A DNA stretch of 64,000 bases. Origin: Hansschlegelia beijingensis (GTDB taxonomy: Bacteria; Pseudomonadota; Alphaproteobacteria; Rhizobiales; Methylopilaceae). The notes under the pieces are model-generated. The model ran no database searches. It saw nothing but the letters and a program-made list of their open reading frames with translations, and was not told the DNA's origin. Positions 55,840-64,000 of the stretch are shown here, piece by piece. A program made the position numbers and the translations under genes. Within the stretch, counting starts at the first letter, position 1; the number at the start of each line of letters is the position of its first letter. The stretch spans positions 372,001 through 436,000 of the forward strand of contig NZ_JACIDR010000002.1 in the NCBI RefSeq assembly GCF_014196425.1. Direction: 5' to 3'.

Positions 55840-57117
55840 TCACGGCTGCTTCGGGGCGTCCGCAGGCGGCGCATCCGGCGCGGCCGGCGCCTGAGGAGCC
55901 GGTTCGGCGGAGGGCGCCGGGGCCGGCTGAGCCTCCGGAGCCGGCTGGGCTTCCGGAGCGGGCTGACCCTCGGGCGCAGGCGCCGGAGCGGGCTTGGCCT
56001 GCTCCTGGTCGCCGCCGGCCTGCTCATTGGCCGGCTTTGGGGCCTCGGGGGTCGCCGGCTCGGTCGACGCTGCCGGAGCGGCCGGAGCGGCCGGTTCCGG
56101 GCTCACGCCGCCGGAGAGCTGCAGGGGGCTGTCCGAGTTCTTGTTCATATAGGCGATCAGGGCCGCGCGTTCGTCGGCGCTCTTGATGCCCGCGAACGCC
56201 ATCGTGGTCCCGGGGATGTAGCCCTTCGGGTTCTCGAGCCACTTGTCGAGCGAGGCGATGTCCCAGTTGCCGCCCGACTTCTTCATCGGCTCCGAATAGG
56301 CGAAGCCGTCCTGGTGGGCGTGCTTGGCGCCGACGACGCCGTAGAGGTTCGGACCCGCCTTGGCCGGCTCGCCCTTGCCGAAGGAGTGGCAGGCGGAGCA
56401 GCGCTTGGCGATCTGCTGGCCCTTGGCCGGATCGGCCGCCGCGACCTTGGCGTCGAGGTCGCCGGCGCCGCTCGCCTTGGCGACCGCCTTGTCGGATCCT
56501 GCCGCGCCGGCCTGGTCGCCGGGCGCCTTCTGGCCGCCGGGCGTGTTGTCATCCGGCTTGCTGCCGGAATCCTTCGGCAGCGGCTGGGGGCTGTCCGAGT
56601 TCTTGTTCATATAGGCCACGAGGTCGGCCCGCTCCTGCGGGCTCTTGATGCCCGCGAAGGCCATCGTGGTGCCGGGGATGTAGCCCTTGGGGTTCTCGAG
56701 CCACTTGTTCAGCGAATCGAAGTCCCAGTTCCCGCCCGACTTCTTCATCGGGTCCGAATAAGCGAAGCCTTCCTCGTGGGCGTGCTTGGCCCCGACGACG
56801 CCGTAGAGATTCGGCCCCATCTTGGGCGCTTCGCCCTTGCCGAAGGAATGGCAGGCGCCGCAGCGCTTCGCGACCTGCTCGCCCTTGACCGGGTCTGCGG
56901 ACGCCAGCAGGGCGTGGAAGTCGCCGCCCCCGGCGCCGGCGCCGCCCGCCGCAGCGGCGTCGCCGCCGCTCTTTTCGTCCTTCACAGCCACTTCGTAGCC
57001 GGGCTTCTCGGGCTTTTCCTCATGGAAGAGCCCATGGGCTATCGCATTCACGCCCAGAATGACGGTCAGCGTCCCCAGAATCGCGCCTGCGATTTTGTTC
57101 AGTTCATACGCGTTCAT
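55840..57117 (-). CDS. Membrane-anchored diheme cytochrome c (tandemly duplicated CycM-like)
   Basis: Probable inner-membrane electron carrier between complex III and an oxidase. The 425 residues are an uncleaved N-terminal anchor (about 8-28, IAGAILGTLTVILGVNAIAH), class I cytochrome domain 1 (heme C86-x2-C89-H90, axial Met152), a 49-residue Gly/Asp linker, domain 2 (C240-x2-C243-H244, Met306), and a Pro/Ala/Glu-rich tail from about 338. Ordinary CycM/cytochrome c-y proteins carry one such domain in about 180-200 residues. The two domains are repeated at a 154-residue period and look about 83% identical by my count. An intrinsic terminator follows. Divergent from kdsB. Confidence 0.9.
   Translation of the reverse strand: MNAYELNKIAGAILGTLTVILGVNAIAHGLFHEEKPEKPGYEVAVKDEKSGGDAAAAGGAGAGGGDFHALLASADPVKGEQVAKRCGACHSFGKGEAPKMGPNLYGVVGAKHAHEEGFAYSDPMKKSGGNWDFDSLNKWLENPKGYIPGTTMAFAGIKSPQERADLVAYMNKNSDSPQPLPKDSGSKPDDNTPGGQKAPGDQAGAAGSDKAVAKASGAGDLDAKVAAADPAKGQQIAKRCSACHSFGKGEPAKAGPNLYGVVGAKHAHQDGFAYSEPMKKSGGNWDIASLDKWLENPKGYIPGTTMAFAGIKSADERAALIAYMNKNSDSPLQLSGGVSPEPAAPAAPAASTEPATPEAPKPANEQAGGDQEQAKPAPAPAPEGQPAPEAQPAPEAQPAPAPSAEPAPQAPAAPDAPPADAPKQP
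56125..56901 (-). repeat. Two in-frame copies of the cytochrome c domain
   Basis: Unit 1 is at 56587-56901, unit 2 at 56125-56439, offset 462 bases (154 codons). Long identical stretches such as GPNLYGVVGAKHAH and NPKGYIPGTTMAFAGIKS are shared. High similarity suggests a recent duplication or continuing gene conversion. Confidence 0.88.
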
Positions 57118-57246
57118 ATCGGCTCCGGCTTATCGGTCTCCGGACAAAGCCCCCGCTGCTCCGCGCGGTTAGGCTTCCTCCAAAAAGGCTGATCGACATA
57201 GTCAAACCGCAGGGCTTTCCCCAAAGGCGCGCGACGCTAGCCGCTT

Positions 57247-57275
57247 TTGCCGAACGCCCGCAACTCGGCTATGAC
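57247..57275 (+). promoter_or_regulatory. Sigma-70-type promoter of kdsB-pheA
   Basis: TTGCCG (57247-57252) and TATGAC (57270-57275) with a 17-base spacer, 70 bases before the kdsB start. Supported by motif and spacing only. Confidence 0.5.
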
Positions 57276-57345
57276 CGCGGCGCTTTAAACCTTGGCGCCA
57301 TGACGGTCCGGACGGGCGCGGCCGGGCCCTCCGGAGTGCATCCCG

Positions 57346-58104
57346 ATGCCCAGCCTGCGCGGGCCGTTGCGGCCTCTCGTGCTGATTCCTGCGCGGCTTG
57401 GGGCGACCCGGCTGCCGAACAAGCCGCTGGCGGAGATCGCCGGGGAGCCGATGATCGCCCATGTCTGGCGCCGGGCGAGCGAGGCCGGCGTCGGGCCGGT
57501 GGTGGTGGCGACCGATTCGCCGGAAGTCGCCGAGGCCGTCTCCCGCGTCGGCGGCCAGGCCGTGCTGACCCGCGCCGACCACGCCTCGGGCTCCGACCGC
57601 ATCCACGAGGCCCTGACGGCGATCGACCCGGACCGCGACTTCAACCTCGTGGTCAACGTCCAGGGCGACCTGCCGACGCTCGACCCCGAGGCGATCCGCA
57701 GGAGCCTCGTCCCGCTCGAGGATCCGGAGGTCGAGGTCGCCACGCTGGTCGCCGAGATCCGCCGCGAGGAGGAGAAGACCGCCCCGAGCGTGGTCAAGAT
57801 GGTGGGCGCGGAGATCGCGCCCGGCCGCTTCCGCTGCCTGTATTTCACGCGCGCGACCGCGCCCGCCGGGCCCGGGGCGCTCTATCACCACATCGGCCTC
57901 TACTGTTACCGGCGCGAGGCGCTGGAGCGCTTCGTGCGGCTCAAGCCGTCGCCGCTCGAGCTGCGCGAGAAGCTCGAGCAGCTGCGGGCGCTCGAGGCCG
58001 GCATGCGCATCGACGCCGTCGCGGTGGACGTCGTCCCGCTCGGCGTCGACACGCCAGAGGACCTCGAACGGGCGCGCGAGATCATGGCGGGAGCCGGACG
58101 ATGA
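57346..58104 (+). CDS. kdsB: 3-deoxy-manno-octulosonate cytidylyltransferase (CMP-KDO synthetase)
   Basis: Activates KDO for lipid A/lipopolysaccharide core synthesis. The 252-residue protein has [20 protein letters not shown], the HxSGSDR-type motif [13 protein letters not shown], and [17 protein letters not shown]. It overlaps pheA by four bases (ATGA). It is divergent from the cytochrome c gene. Confidence 0.94.
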   Translation: MPSLRGPLRPLVLIPARLGATRLPNKPLAEIAGEPMIAHVWRRASEAGVGPVVVATDSPEVAEAVSRVGGQAVLTRADHASGSDRIHEALTAIDPDRDFNLVVNVQGDLPTLDPEAIRRSLVPLEDPEVEVATLVAEIRREEEKTAPSVVKMVGAEIAPGRFRCLYFTRATAPAGPGALYHHIGLYCYRREALERFVRLKPSPLELREKLEQLRALEAGMRIDAVAVDVVPLGVDTPEDLERAREIMAGAGR

Positions 58105-58988
58105 ACGGGCAGGGCAGGATCGCCTATCAGGGCGAGCCGGGCGCGAACTCCCACATGGCCTGCGCCGCCGTCTTTCCCGAGATGGAGGCGGTTCCGTGCG
58201 CGAGCTTCGAGGATGCGCTCGACGCTGTCGCCTCCGGCGAGGCGGCGCTCGGCATGATCCCGATCGAAAATTCGGCGAACGGCCGGGTGGCTGACGTCCA
58301 TCACCTGATGCCGACCGCGCGGCTGCACATCGTCGGCGAATATTTCATGCCGATCCACCACCAGCTGCTGGCCGCGCCGGGCGCGACGCTGGCCTCGGTC
58401 AGGACCGCGCAGAGCCATGTGCAGGCCCTCGGACAGTGCCGCCGCAAGCTCCGCGAGCTCGGGCTGACGCCGGTCATCGGGGCCGACACGGCGGGCTCGG
58501 CGCGCGAGATCGCTCAGGCGCGCGATCCGAGCCGGGCGGCGATCGCCTCGCCGCTCGCCGCGCAGGAGTACGGGCTGGAGATCCTCGCCGCCGACATCGA
58601 GGATTTCGCCAACAACACGACGCGCTTCCTCATCCTCTCGCCCGAGCAGGCGTGGGCGGCGCCCGAGGGCGGGCTGACGGTCACCACCTTCGTGTTCAAG
58701 GTGCGCAACATCCCGGCCGCGCTCTACAAGGCGCTGGGCGGTTTCGCGACGAACGGCGTCAACATGACGAAGCTCGAGAGCTACCAGCTCGACGGCGCCT
58801 TCGTGGCCACCCAGTTCTACGCCGACGTCGAGGGCCATCCGGACGATCCGGCGCTGAAGCGGGCGCTCGACGAGCTCGCCTTCTTCTCGACCGAACTCAC
58901 GATCCTGGGCGTCTATCGCGCCCACGACTTCCGGATCGCGGCGCGCCGCGCCGAGGCCGAGAAGGCGCAGGCGAAGCGCGGGCGCTAG
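58101..58988 (+). CDS. pheA: Prephenate dehydratase
   Basis: Converts prephenate to phenylpyruvate in phenylalanine synthesis. The 295-residue protein is monofunctional (no chorismate mutase): PDT domain about 5-190 with [28 protein letters not shown] and NNTTRFLIL (catalytic Thr), followed by an ACT domain with [20 protein letters not shown] and KLESYQLDG for Phe feedback. Its TAG stop interlocks with the nudC stop in the palindrome CTAG. Confidence 0.95.
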   Translation: MNGQGRIAYQGEPGANSHMACAAVFPEMEAVPCASFEDALDAVASGEAALGMIPIENSANGRVADVHHLMPTARLHIVGEYFMPIHHQLLAAPGATLASVRTAQSHVQALGQCRRKLRELGLTPVIGADTAGSAREIAQARDPSRAAIASPLAAQEYGLEILAADIEDFANNTTRFLILSPEQAWAAPEGGLTVTTFVFKVRNIPAALYKALGGFATNGVNMTKLESYQLDGAFVATQFYADVEGHPDDPALKRALDELAFFSTELTILGVYRAHDFRIAARRAEAEKAQAKRGR

Positions 58989-59908
58989 CCGCTCACGAAC
59001 CGGCGCAGCAGGTGATGCGCGATCGCCGCCGCGGGCGGCGCGAACCAGCCTTGCGGGTGGCGGCGCTCCAGCATCGCCGCCGCTTCCGCCCGGTCGAACC
59101 AGCGGGCGTCGTCGAGCTCCGCGTCGTCCGGGCGTAGCTCCTCGCCGAGCGCCTCGGCTCGCATTCCGACCATCAGCTGCGACGGGAACGGCCATGGCTG
59201 CGACAGTTCGTAGCGCACGCGGCCGATCGCGACCCCGGCCTCCTCGAGCGTCTCGCGCCGCACCGCCTCCTCCAGCGTCTCTCCGGGCTCCACGAAGCCC
59301 GCGAGGCACGACCACATGCCCGCCGGGAAACGCGGCTGCCGCCCGAGCAGGCAGCGCTCGCCGCGCGTCACCAGCATGATCACCACCGGGTCGACGCGCG
59401 GAAAATGATGCGCCCCGCAGACCGGGCAATCGCGCCGCCAGCCGCCCGCGGCCTGCCCTGTGGCCGATCCGCAATTGGCGCAGAAGCCATTACGCGCGTG
59501 CCACGAGAGCAGCCCCTTGCCGCACCCTGCGAGCGCGAGGTCCGCGCCCGCGAGGCGGCCGTCATTTGCGAGCGCCCGCAGGTCCTCCAGCGCGGCGCCG
59601 TCGGCGACGGCGTCCTTCGCAACCGTCGTGGCGAAGACGGGCCCCTCGGGCGAGCGGCCCAGAAAGACCTGCGGCTCGCCTGCGCCGAACCGGGCGGCCT
59701 CCGCGGTCCCGAACAGCAGGCGGGGAACGCCGGCCGCATCCGGGCGCAGCGCCACCCTGTCGCCGGAGAACAGCGCTGTCCGGCGCGCCGGGTTCAGGGC
59801 TTCGGCGGCGATGACCGCGGGATCGTTGCGGCGGTCGCCCAGGCGGTCGAGCGCGAAGCCCGCATAGCCGAGATCAGGGTGATCGCCCGGGGAGTCTTCG
59901 TGGACCAT
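58985..59908 (-). CDS. nudC: NAD+ diphosphatase / RNA NAD-decapping hydrolase
   Basis: Cleaves NAD(H) and removes NAD caps from RNA. The 307-residue protein has the zinc ribbon CANCG ... CPVCG (about 150-175), the Nudix box GFVEPGETLEEAVRRETLEE, then AG, and the NudC-specific SQPWPFPSQLMVGM. ATG 59908 is chosen over an ATG 60 bases upstream, which would run nearly into the 4.5S RNA promoter. Confidence 0.93.
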   Translation of the reverse strand: MVHEDSPGDHPDLGYAGFALDRLGDRRNDPAVIAAEALNPARRTALFSGDRVALRPDAAGVPRLLFGTAEAARFGAGEPQVFLGRSPEGPVFATTVAKDAVADGAALEDLRALANDGRLAGADLALAGCGKGLLSWHARNGFCANCGSATGQAAGGWRRDCPVCGAHHFPRVDPVVIMLVTRGERCLLGRQPRFPAGMWSCLAGFVEPGETLEEAVRRETLEEAGVAIGRVRYELSQPWPFPSQLMVGMRAEALGEELRPDDAELDDARWFDRAEAAAMLERRHPQGWFAPPAAAIAHHLLRRFVSG

Positions 59909-59976
59909 GAGCGGCAAAGTTCCGGATGAGGGTCGCGCGGCTTGCATCTGACCCGCGCGGTGGCCCATATAGGGCC

Positions 59977-60071
59977 GGGAGGTTGGCGGTGGACGTGTCC
60001 CTCGCCAACCGGGTCAGGTCCGAAAGGAAGCAGCCCCAACGAGACCGATACGGGTCGTCGTCCGACCTCCC
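59977..60071 (+). ncRNA. ffs: 4.5S RNA of the signal recognition particle
   Basis: About 95 nt. The ends pair (GGGAGGT at 59977 with ACCTCCC at 60065-60071). The universally conserved domain IV is present: GGTCAGGTCC, GAAA tetraloop at 60022-60025, GGAAGCAGCC. A TATAGG box at 59968-59973 could be its -10 element. The position next to dnaX is typical of alphaproteobacteria. Ends are estimated from pairing. Confidence 0.93.
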
Positions 60072-60156
60072 ACCCCTCTCTGCGACGAGGCCCCTGCGTG
60101 ATGACGGCGACGGCCGGCGCCTCTCTCTCCGCCGCCGACCCGGAGCGCCGGGCCGC

Positions 60157-61914
60157 ATGAGCGCTGTTCCCTACCGCGTCCTTGCCCGCAAATATCGCCC
60201 GCAGCGTTTCGAGGACCTGATCGGGCAGGAGCCGATGGTCCGCACGCTGCGCAACGGCTTCGCGTCCGGCCGCATCGCCCAAGCCTGGATCCTCACCGGC
60301 GTCCGCGGCGTCGGCAAGACGACCACGGCGCGCATCCTGGCGCGGGCCCTGAATTACGAACGCGCGGACGGGACCGGCGGCCCGACCACCGATCTCTCCG
60401 AACTCGGCGTGCATTGCGAAGCGATCATGGAGTCGCGCCACGTCGACGTCGTCGAGATGGACGCGGCGTCCCACACCGGGGTCGCGGATGTGCGCGCGAT
60501 CCTCGAGACGGTGCACTACGCGCCCGTCACGGCGCGGTACAAGGTGTTCATCATCGACGAAGTGCACATGCTCTCGACGAGCGCGTTCAACGCGTTTCTG
60601 AAGACGCTCGAAGAGCCGCCGCCGCACGTCAAGTTCATCTTCGCCACGACCGAGATCCGCAAGGTGCCGGTGACGGTCATGTCGCGCTGCCAGAGCTTCG
60701 CTCTGCGGCGCGTCGCGGCCGACGAGATGTCCGCACATCTGACACGCATCTGCGCGGCCGAAGAGGTCGCGATCGAGGACGAGGCGCTCGCCGTGATCGC
60801 GCGCGCCTCGGAGGGCTCGGTGCGCGACGCCCTGTCGCTGCTCGACCAGGCGATGGCGCATGGAGAGGGCCGGGTCGAGGCAGCCGCGGTGCGCGGCATG
60901 CTCGGACTCGCCGACCGCGCCGGCGTGCTCGACCTGTTCGAGGCGGTGATGAGCGGCGACGCCGGCGCGGCGCTCGATGCGTTCCACGCCCAGCATGCGG
61001 CCGGCGCCGACCCGGCTTCCGTGCTGGCGGACCTCGCCGAGACGACGCATCTCGTCACGCGGATCAAGATCGCGCCCAAGACCGCGGACGACCCGGCGCT
61101 GAGCGAAAGCGAGCGCAAGCGGGGACGCGAGTTCGCCGAGCGGCTGTCGATGCGGTCGCTGTCGCGGGCCTGGCAGATGCTGCTCAAGGGCGTGCCCGAG
61201 GTGCAGGCGGCGCCGAAGCCCGCGCAGGCGGCCGACATGGTGCTCGTGCGGCTCGCCTATGCGGCGGATCTGCCGACGCCGGACGAACTGCTCCGCACGC
61301 TCGCCGAAAGCGAGCCGGCCACGCCGCGCGATCCGGGGCCGAGCGGGCCTTCGGGCGGCCACCGCGCGCCCGAGCCGATGGCGCCGAGCCGCGGCGGTCC
61401 TGCGCTCGCCGCCGCGCGCGACTTCGCCCGCGCTCCGGAGGCCGCCCAGGCGCCGCCGCGCGCCGAGGCGCAGCCCACGGTGCGGCTGCAACGCTTCGAG
61501 GATCTCGTGGCGCTCGCGGCCAAGAACCGCGACATCCTCATGCAGGACGCCCTGATGCGGCAGGTGCGCGTCATCCGGTTCGAGGACGAGATACTCGAGT
61601 TCCAGCCGACCGCTGATGCGCAGCCGGATCTCGCCGGAGCCATCTCGAAGAAGCTGCAGGAATGGACCGGCGCCCGCTGGATGGTCGCCGTCGCGGCCGG
61701 CGAAGGCGCGCCCACGCTGCGCGAACGCGCCGACGCCGAGGCCGCGGCGCGGCTGGCCGGGGTCCAGGCGCATCCGGACGTCCGGGCGATCCTCGACCGC
61801 ATGCCCGGCGCCGTGATCGTCGACGTGCGGCCACGCGCTCGGGCTGCGGACGCGGAGCTTGACGCGGCGGAAAGCGACGCCCTACCTGCGATCGAAGACG
61901 ACGACGAATTCTGA
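60157..61914 (+). CDS. dnaX: DNA polymerase III subunits gamma and tau
   Basis: Clamp-loader ATPase. The 585-residue protein has the AAA+ domain ([20 protein letters not shown], Walker [33 protein letters not shown] with Walker B and SRC motif VMSRCQSF), the domain III collar, and a C-terminal tau region (about 400-585) that holds the polymerase. The enterobacterial zinc Cys cluster is missing, as usual in alphaproteobacteria. The long open frame upstream is the 4.5S RNA strand. No obvious slippery A6 heptamer was seen in the gamma/tau boundary. Confidence 0.95.
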   Translation: MSAVPYRVLARKYRPQRFEDLIGQEPMVRTLRNGFASGRIAQAWILTGVRGVGKTTTARILARALNYERADGTGGPTTDLSELGVHCEAIMESRHVDVVEMDAASHTGVADVRAILETVHYAPVTARYKVFIIDEVHMLSTSAFNAFLKTLEEPPPHVKFIFATTEIRKVPVTVMSRCQSFALRRVAADEMSAHLTRICAAEEVAIEDEALAVIARASEGSVRDALSLLDQAMAHGEGRVEAAAVRGMLGLADRAGVLDLFEAVMSGDAGAALDAFHAQHAAGADPASVLADLAETTHLVTRIKIAPKTADDPALSESERKRGREFAERLSMRSLSRAWQMLLKGVPEVQAAPKPAQAADMVLVRLAYAADLPTPDELLRTLAESEPATPRDPGPSGPSGGHRAPEPMAPSRGGPALAAARDFARAPEAAQAPPRAEAQPTVRLQRFEDLVALAAKNRDILMQDALMRQVRVIRFEDEILEFQPTADAQPDLAGAISKKLQEWTGARWMVAVAAGEGAPTLRERADAEAAARLAGVQAHPDVRAILDRMPGAVIVDVRPRARAADAELDAAESDALPAIEDDDEF

Positions 61915-61930
61915 CGCGGAAGGAGCGCCG

Positions 61931-62251
61931 ATGCGCGACCTCATGGGGATGATGGCGAAGGCCAAGGAGCTCCAGCAGAAGATGCAGGACGCCCAGGCCG
62001 AACTCGAGCGCATCGAGGTCGAGGGCGCGTCCGGCGGCGGCGCGGTCCGCGTCACCCTGTCCGCGAAGGGCGACCTGCGCAGCGTCAAGATCGAACCCAG
62101 CCTGCTGAAGCCCGAAGAGGCCGAAATCCTCGAGGACCTTCTGGTCGCAGCCCATTCGGATGCGCGCGGCAAGGCCGAGGCCGCCGCTCAGGAGAAGATG
62201 CAGGGCCTCACCGCCGGTCTTCCGATTCCGCCCGGCATGAAGCTGTTCTGA
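61931..62251 (+). CDS. ybaB: Nucleoid-associated protein YbaB/EbfC
   Basis: Small dimeric DNA-binding protein, 106 residues. Family hallmarks: [40 protein letters not shown] and [11 protein letters not shown]. The dnaX-ybaB-recR order is the widely conserved recombination/replication cluster. GGAG six bases upstream supports the start. Confidence 0.95.
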   Translation: MRDLMGMMAKAKELQQKMQDAQAELERIEVEGASGGGAVRVTLSAKGDLRSVKIEPSLLKPEEAEILEDLLVAAHSDARGKAEAAAQEKMQGLTAGLPIPPGMKLF

Positions 62252-62301
62252 GCCCCTCTGTCCCTCCCGAACCTCGCGGGACGGATAAGCCCCTCGCCCT
62301 G

Positions 62302-62907
62302 ATGTCCCGCTCCGCCGCCGGCCCCGAGATCGAGCGCCTGATCCAGCTTCTGGGCAAGTTGCCGGGGCTGGGCCCTCGCTCCGCCCGGAGGGCGGCGCTG
62401 CACCTGCTCACGCGCAAGGACAAGCTGCTCGCGCCGCTGTCGGACGCGATGCGGCTCGCCTGCGAGCGCGTCACGACCTGCTCGGCGTGCGGCAATGTCG
62501 ACACCCAGGATCCGTGCGCGATCTGCCGCGACCCGCGCCGCGACGGGGCGACGATCGTGGTGGTCGAGGACGTCTCGGACCTCTGGGCGCTCGAGCGGTC
62601 CGGCGCGGTTTCGGCGCGCTATCATGTGCTCGGCGGCACGCTGTCGCCGCTCGACGGACGGGGACCGGAGGACCTGAATCTCGCGACCCTGCCCGGTCGC
62701 GCGGCGGCTCCGGAGGTGCGCGAGGTGATTCTCGCGGTGAACGCCACCGTCGAGGGACAGACCACGGCGCATTACGTCACCGATCTGCTCGCCGGGGCCG
62801 ACGTCAAGGTCACCCGGCTCGCCCATGGCGTGCCGGTCGGCGGCGAGCTCGATTACCTGGACGACGGCACGCTGGCGGCCGCGATCCGGAGCCGGACGGC
62901 GTTCTGA
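62302..62907 (+). CDS. recR: Recombination mediator RecR
   Basis: Acts with RecF/RecO to load RecA at gaps. The 201-residue protein has helix-hairpin-helix [17 protein letters not shown], the C4 zinc motif [18 protein letters not shown], and a Toprim domain ([13 protein letters not shown]). It lies 50 bases after ybaB and converges on rmuC with a short hairpin between. Confidence 0.95.
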   Translation: MSRSAAGPEIERLIQLLGKLPGLGPRSARRAALHLLTRKDKLLAPLSDAMRLACERVTTCSACGNVDTQDPCAICRDPRRDGATIVVVEDVSDLWALERSGAVSARYHVLGGTLSPLDGRGPEDLNLATLPGRAAAPEVREVILAVNATVEGQTTAHYVTDLLAGADVKVTRLAHGVPVGGELDYLDDGTLAAAIRSRTAF

Positions 62908-62937
62908 AGCTGCGAGGCCGCAGAGGCGATCCTCGCG

Positions 62938-64000
62938 CTATTCCGCCGCCTCTCTCCGGAGCGGGTTCGGCAGGGTTTCGGCGGGCGCAGCGGCGCCCAG
63001 CTCCAGTTGCTCGAGCCGCGCCCCTCGCCGCGAGATTTTCTCGGCCGAGATCGCGATCTGGTCGAGGTCGGCGACCGTCTGCCCAAAATGCCCTTTGAGC
63101 TTCTCGACGCGTTCGCCAATGCGCCTGACGTCGTCGAGCAGGCGGCCGACCTCCGCCTGCAGGAGATGCGCCTGATCGCGCATCGCGGCGTCGCGGGTCA
63201 GCCCCTGCACGACCTGAACGGCCAGCATCAGCAGCGAAGGCGAGACGATCAGCACGCGGGCCCGGTGCGCGCGCCCGACCATGTCCTCGAACCGTTCGGC
63301 GAGCTCCGCGTGGATCTGCTCCGAGGGCACGAAAAGCAGCGCGACGTCCTGGGTTTCCCCCGGCAGGAGATATTTGGCGGCCACGTCCGAGACGTGCTTG
63401 CCGACGTCGCCGCGCACTCGCGCTTCCGCCGCCTTCTGGGCGTCGGGCCCGTCCGCTGAGCGAAGCCGCTCGAAACCTTCGAGCGGGAACTTTGCGTCGA
63501 TCACGAGCGGCCGGTCGTCGCCCGGCAGCCGGATGAGCGCGTCCGGCCTGACGCCGGTCGAGAGCTGAGGCTGGAACGCGTAGGCGGAGGGCGGAAGCGC
63601 GTCCTTCAGGATGGCCTCCATGCGGCCCTGGCCGAAGGCGCCGCGCGCCGGCTTGTTGGCCAGGATCGCCTTGAGGTCCGTCACCTGGCCTGCGAGCGCC
63701 CCGATGCTGGCGCCTGCGGCGTCGATCACCGCGAGCCGGGCCTCCAGCCTCGAAAGCTGTTCGGCCGTGGCCTGGCCGTTCGCCGCAAGTCCGTCTCCGA
63801 CGCGCGCGCCTACGGCGTCCAGCCGTTCGGCGACGCCGCGCGCGAGATCGGCCTGACGCGCGCCGAGGGCCGAGGCGAACGCCTGCAGGCGCCCCATCGC
63901 CTCGGACTGCAGCCGTTCGACTGCGGCGAGCCGTCGGTCGGCCTCCTCGGCCCGGAACGCGGCCTCCCGCGCCTCCGCCCGCCGGGCGGCTCCGGCCCGC
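62938..64000 (-). CDS. rmuC: DNA recombination protein RmuC (5' part beyond window)
   Basis: The visible C-terminal part includes the RmuC domain: AFGQGRMEAILKDALPPSAY, VIDAKFPLEGFERL, DVALLFVPSEQIHAELAERF and VLIVSPSLLMLAVQVVQGL. The frame has no stop up to base 64000, and the residues upstream of the first internal Met (63897) are charged and coiled-coil-like, so the gene continues out of the window. Function: limits recombination of inverted repeats; nuclease-like fold inferred. Confidence 0.9.
   Translation of the reverse strand, partial: RAGAARRAEAREAAFRAEEADRRLAAVERLQSEAMGRLQAFASALGARQADLARGVAERLDAVGARVGDGLAANGQATAEQLSRLEARLAVIDAAGASIGALAGQVTDLKAILANKPARGAFGQGRMEAILKDALPPSAYAFQPQLSTGVRPDALIRLPGDDRPLVIDAKFPLEGFERLRSADGPDAQKAAEARVRGDVGKHVSDVAAKYLLPGETQDVALLFVPSEQIHAELAERFEDMVGRAHRARVLIVSPSLLMLAVQVVQGLTRDAAMRDQAHLLQAEVGRLLDDVRRIGERVEKLKGHFGQTVADLDQIAISAEKISRRGARLEQLELGAAAPAETLPNPLRREAAE

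Noticed and set aside
57300-58100. 562-residue fused frame ending in prephenate dehydratase
   Set aside because: The N-terminal part is kdsB read out of frame; pheA begins at ATG 58101.
59926-60156. Extension of dnaX across the 4.5S RNA
   Set aside because: That DNA encodes the RNA; DnaX homologues start at the residue encoded at 60157.

Overview
The window is a GC-rich, densely coded core-chromosome segment. Gene content and order point to an alphaproteobacterium of the order Hyphomicrobiales (Rhizobiales). The markers are the hisB-DUF2628-hisH-hisA-hisF-hisE-coaA operon, rpmI-rplT-pheS-pheT with infC elsewhere, hslV/hslU, maf-aroE-coaE-dnaQ facing hemE, mutM-ubiE-ubiB-coaBC-dut, an ActR/RegA regulator, the 4.5S RNA beside dnaX, and GANTC, CtrA-type and GTTC-N7-GTTC sites. 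A mesaconyl-CoA hydratase at the left edge implies the ethylmalonyl-CoA pathway, which fits a methylotroph or C2 user; the genus cannot be named from this sequence. No prophage, IS element, CRISPR array, tRNA or rRNA was seen.

Layout. 0.2-5.7 kb: mesaconyl-CoA hydratase, a TetR regulator and sdhCDAB. 5.9-6.3 kb: a 57-residue GcrA-like helix-turn-helix gene followed by an exceptional cluster of GANTC (CcrM-type) sites and palindromes. 6.3-12.2 kb (minus): rpmI-rplT-pheS-pheT, a small secreted protein and a TSUP permease. 12.3-14.8 kb (plus): cdd, dapD, dapE. 14.8-19.4 kb (minus): the his operon with coaA. 19.7-23.3 kb (plus): Dps-like protein, hslV, a membrane protein and hslU. 23.3-25.7 kb (minus): Smr, MltA and Tim44-like genes. 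25.9-26.9 kb (plus): fxsA and secB. 27-30.6 kb (minus): dnaQ, coaE, aroE, maf and the PPDK regulator. 30.6-30.9 kb: a 345-bp gap with the marks of the chromosomal replication origin. 30.9-35.5 kb (plus): hemE, hemJ, rho and two TPM-domain genes. 35.5-41.5 kb: enoyl-CoA hydratase and mutM (minus), then ubiE-ubiB-coaBC-dut (plus). 41.6-47.9 kb: Rrf2 regulator and cysK, a metallo-beta-lactamase-fold protein, a YaiI-like protein, infC with a probable AUU start, actR, an 88-residue protein, SOS-linked mmcB and a NUDIX hydrolase. 47.9-55.7 kb (minus): a yejA-yejA-yejB-yejE-yejF oligopeptide/microcin-type ABC operon. 55.8-57.1 kb: a membrane-anchored cytochrome c whose heme domain is tandemly duplicated. 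57.3-59.9 kb: kdsB-pheA facing nudC. 60-64 kb: 4.5S RNA, dnaX, ybaB, recR, and rmuC running off the right edge.

The most interesting feature is the hemE/PPDK-regulator gap. Replication-type gene polarity diverges from it. It carries a perfect palindromic TTAA-N7-TTAAC CtrA box, several DnaA-box-like TGTGGA elements, an AT-rich tract and three GANTC sites. With the GANTC cluster and the GcrA-like mini-protein 24 kb away, the window looks like an origin-proximal region wired into the CtrA/GcrA/CcrM cell-cycle network. Other points worth a second look are the diheme CycM-like protein, a hairpin that would sequester the hslV ribosome-binding site, a LexA box on the mmcB start codon, the AUU start of infC, and a dispersed TCCTCCGG/CCGGAGGA palindrome.
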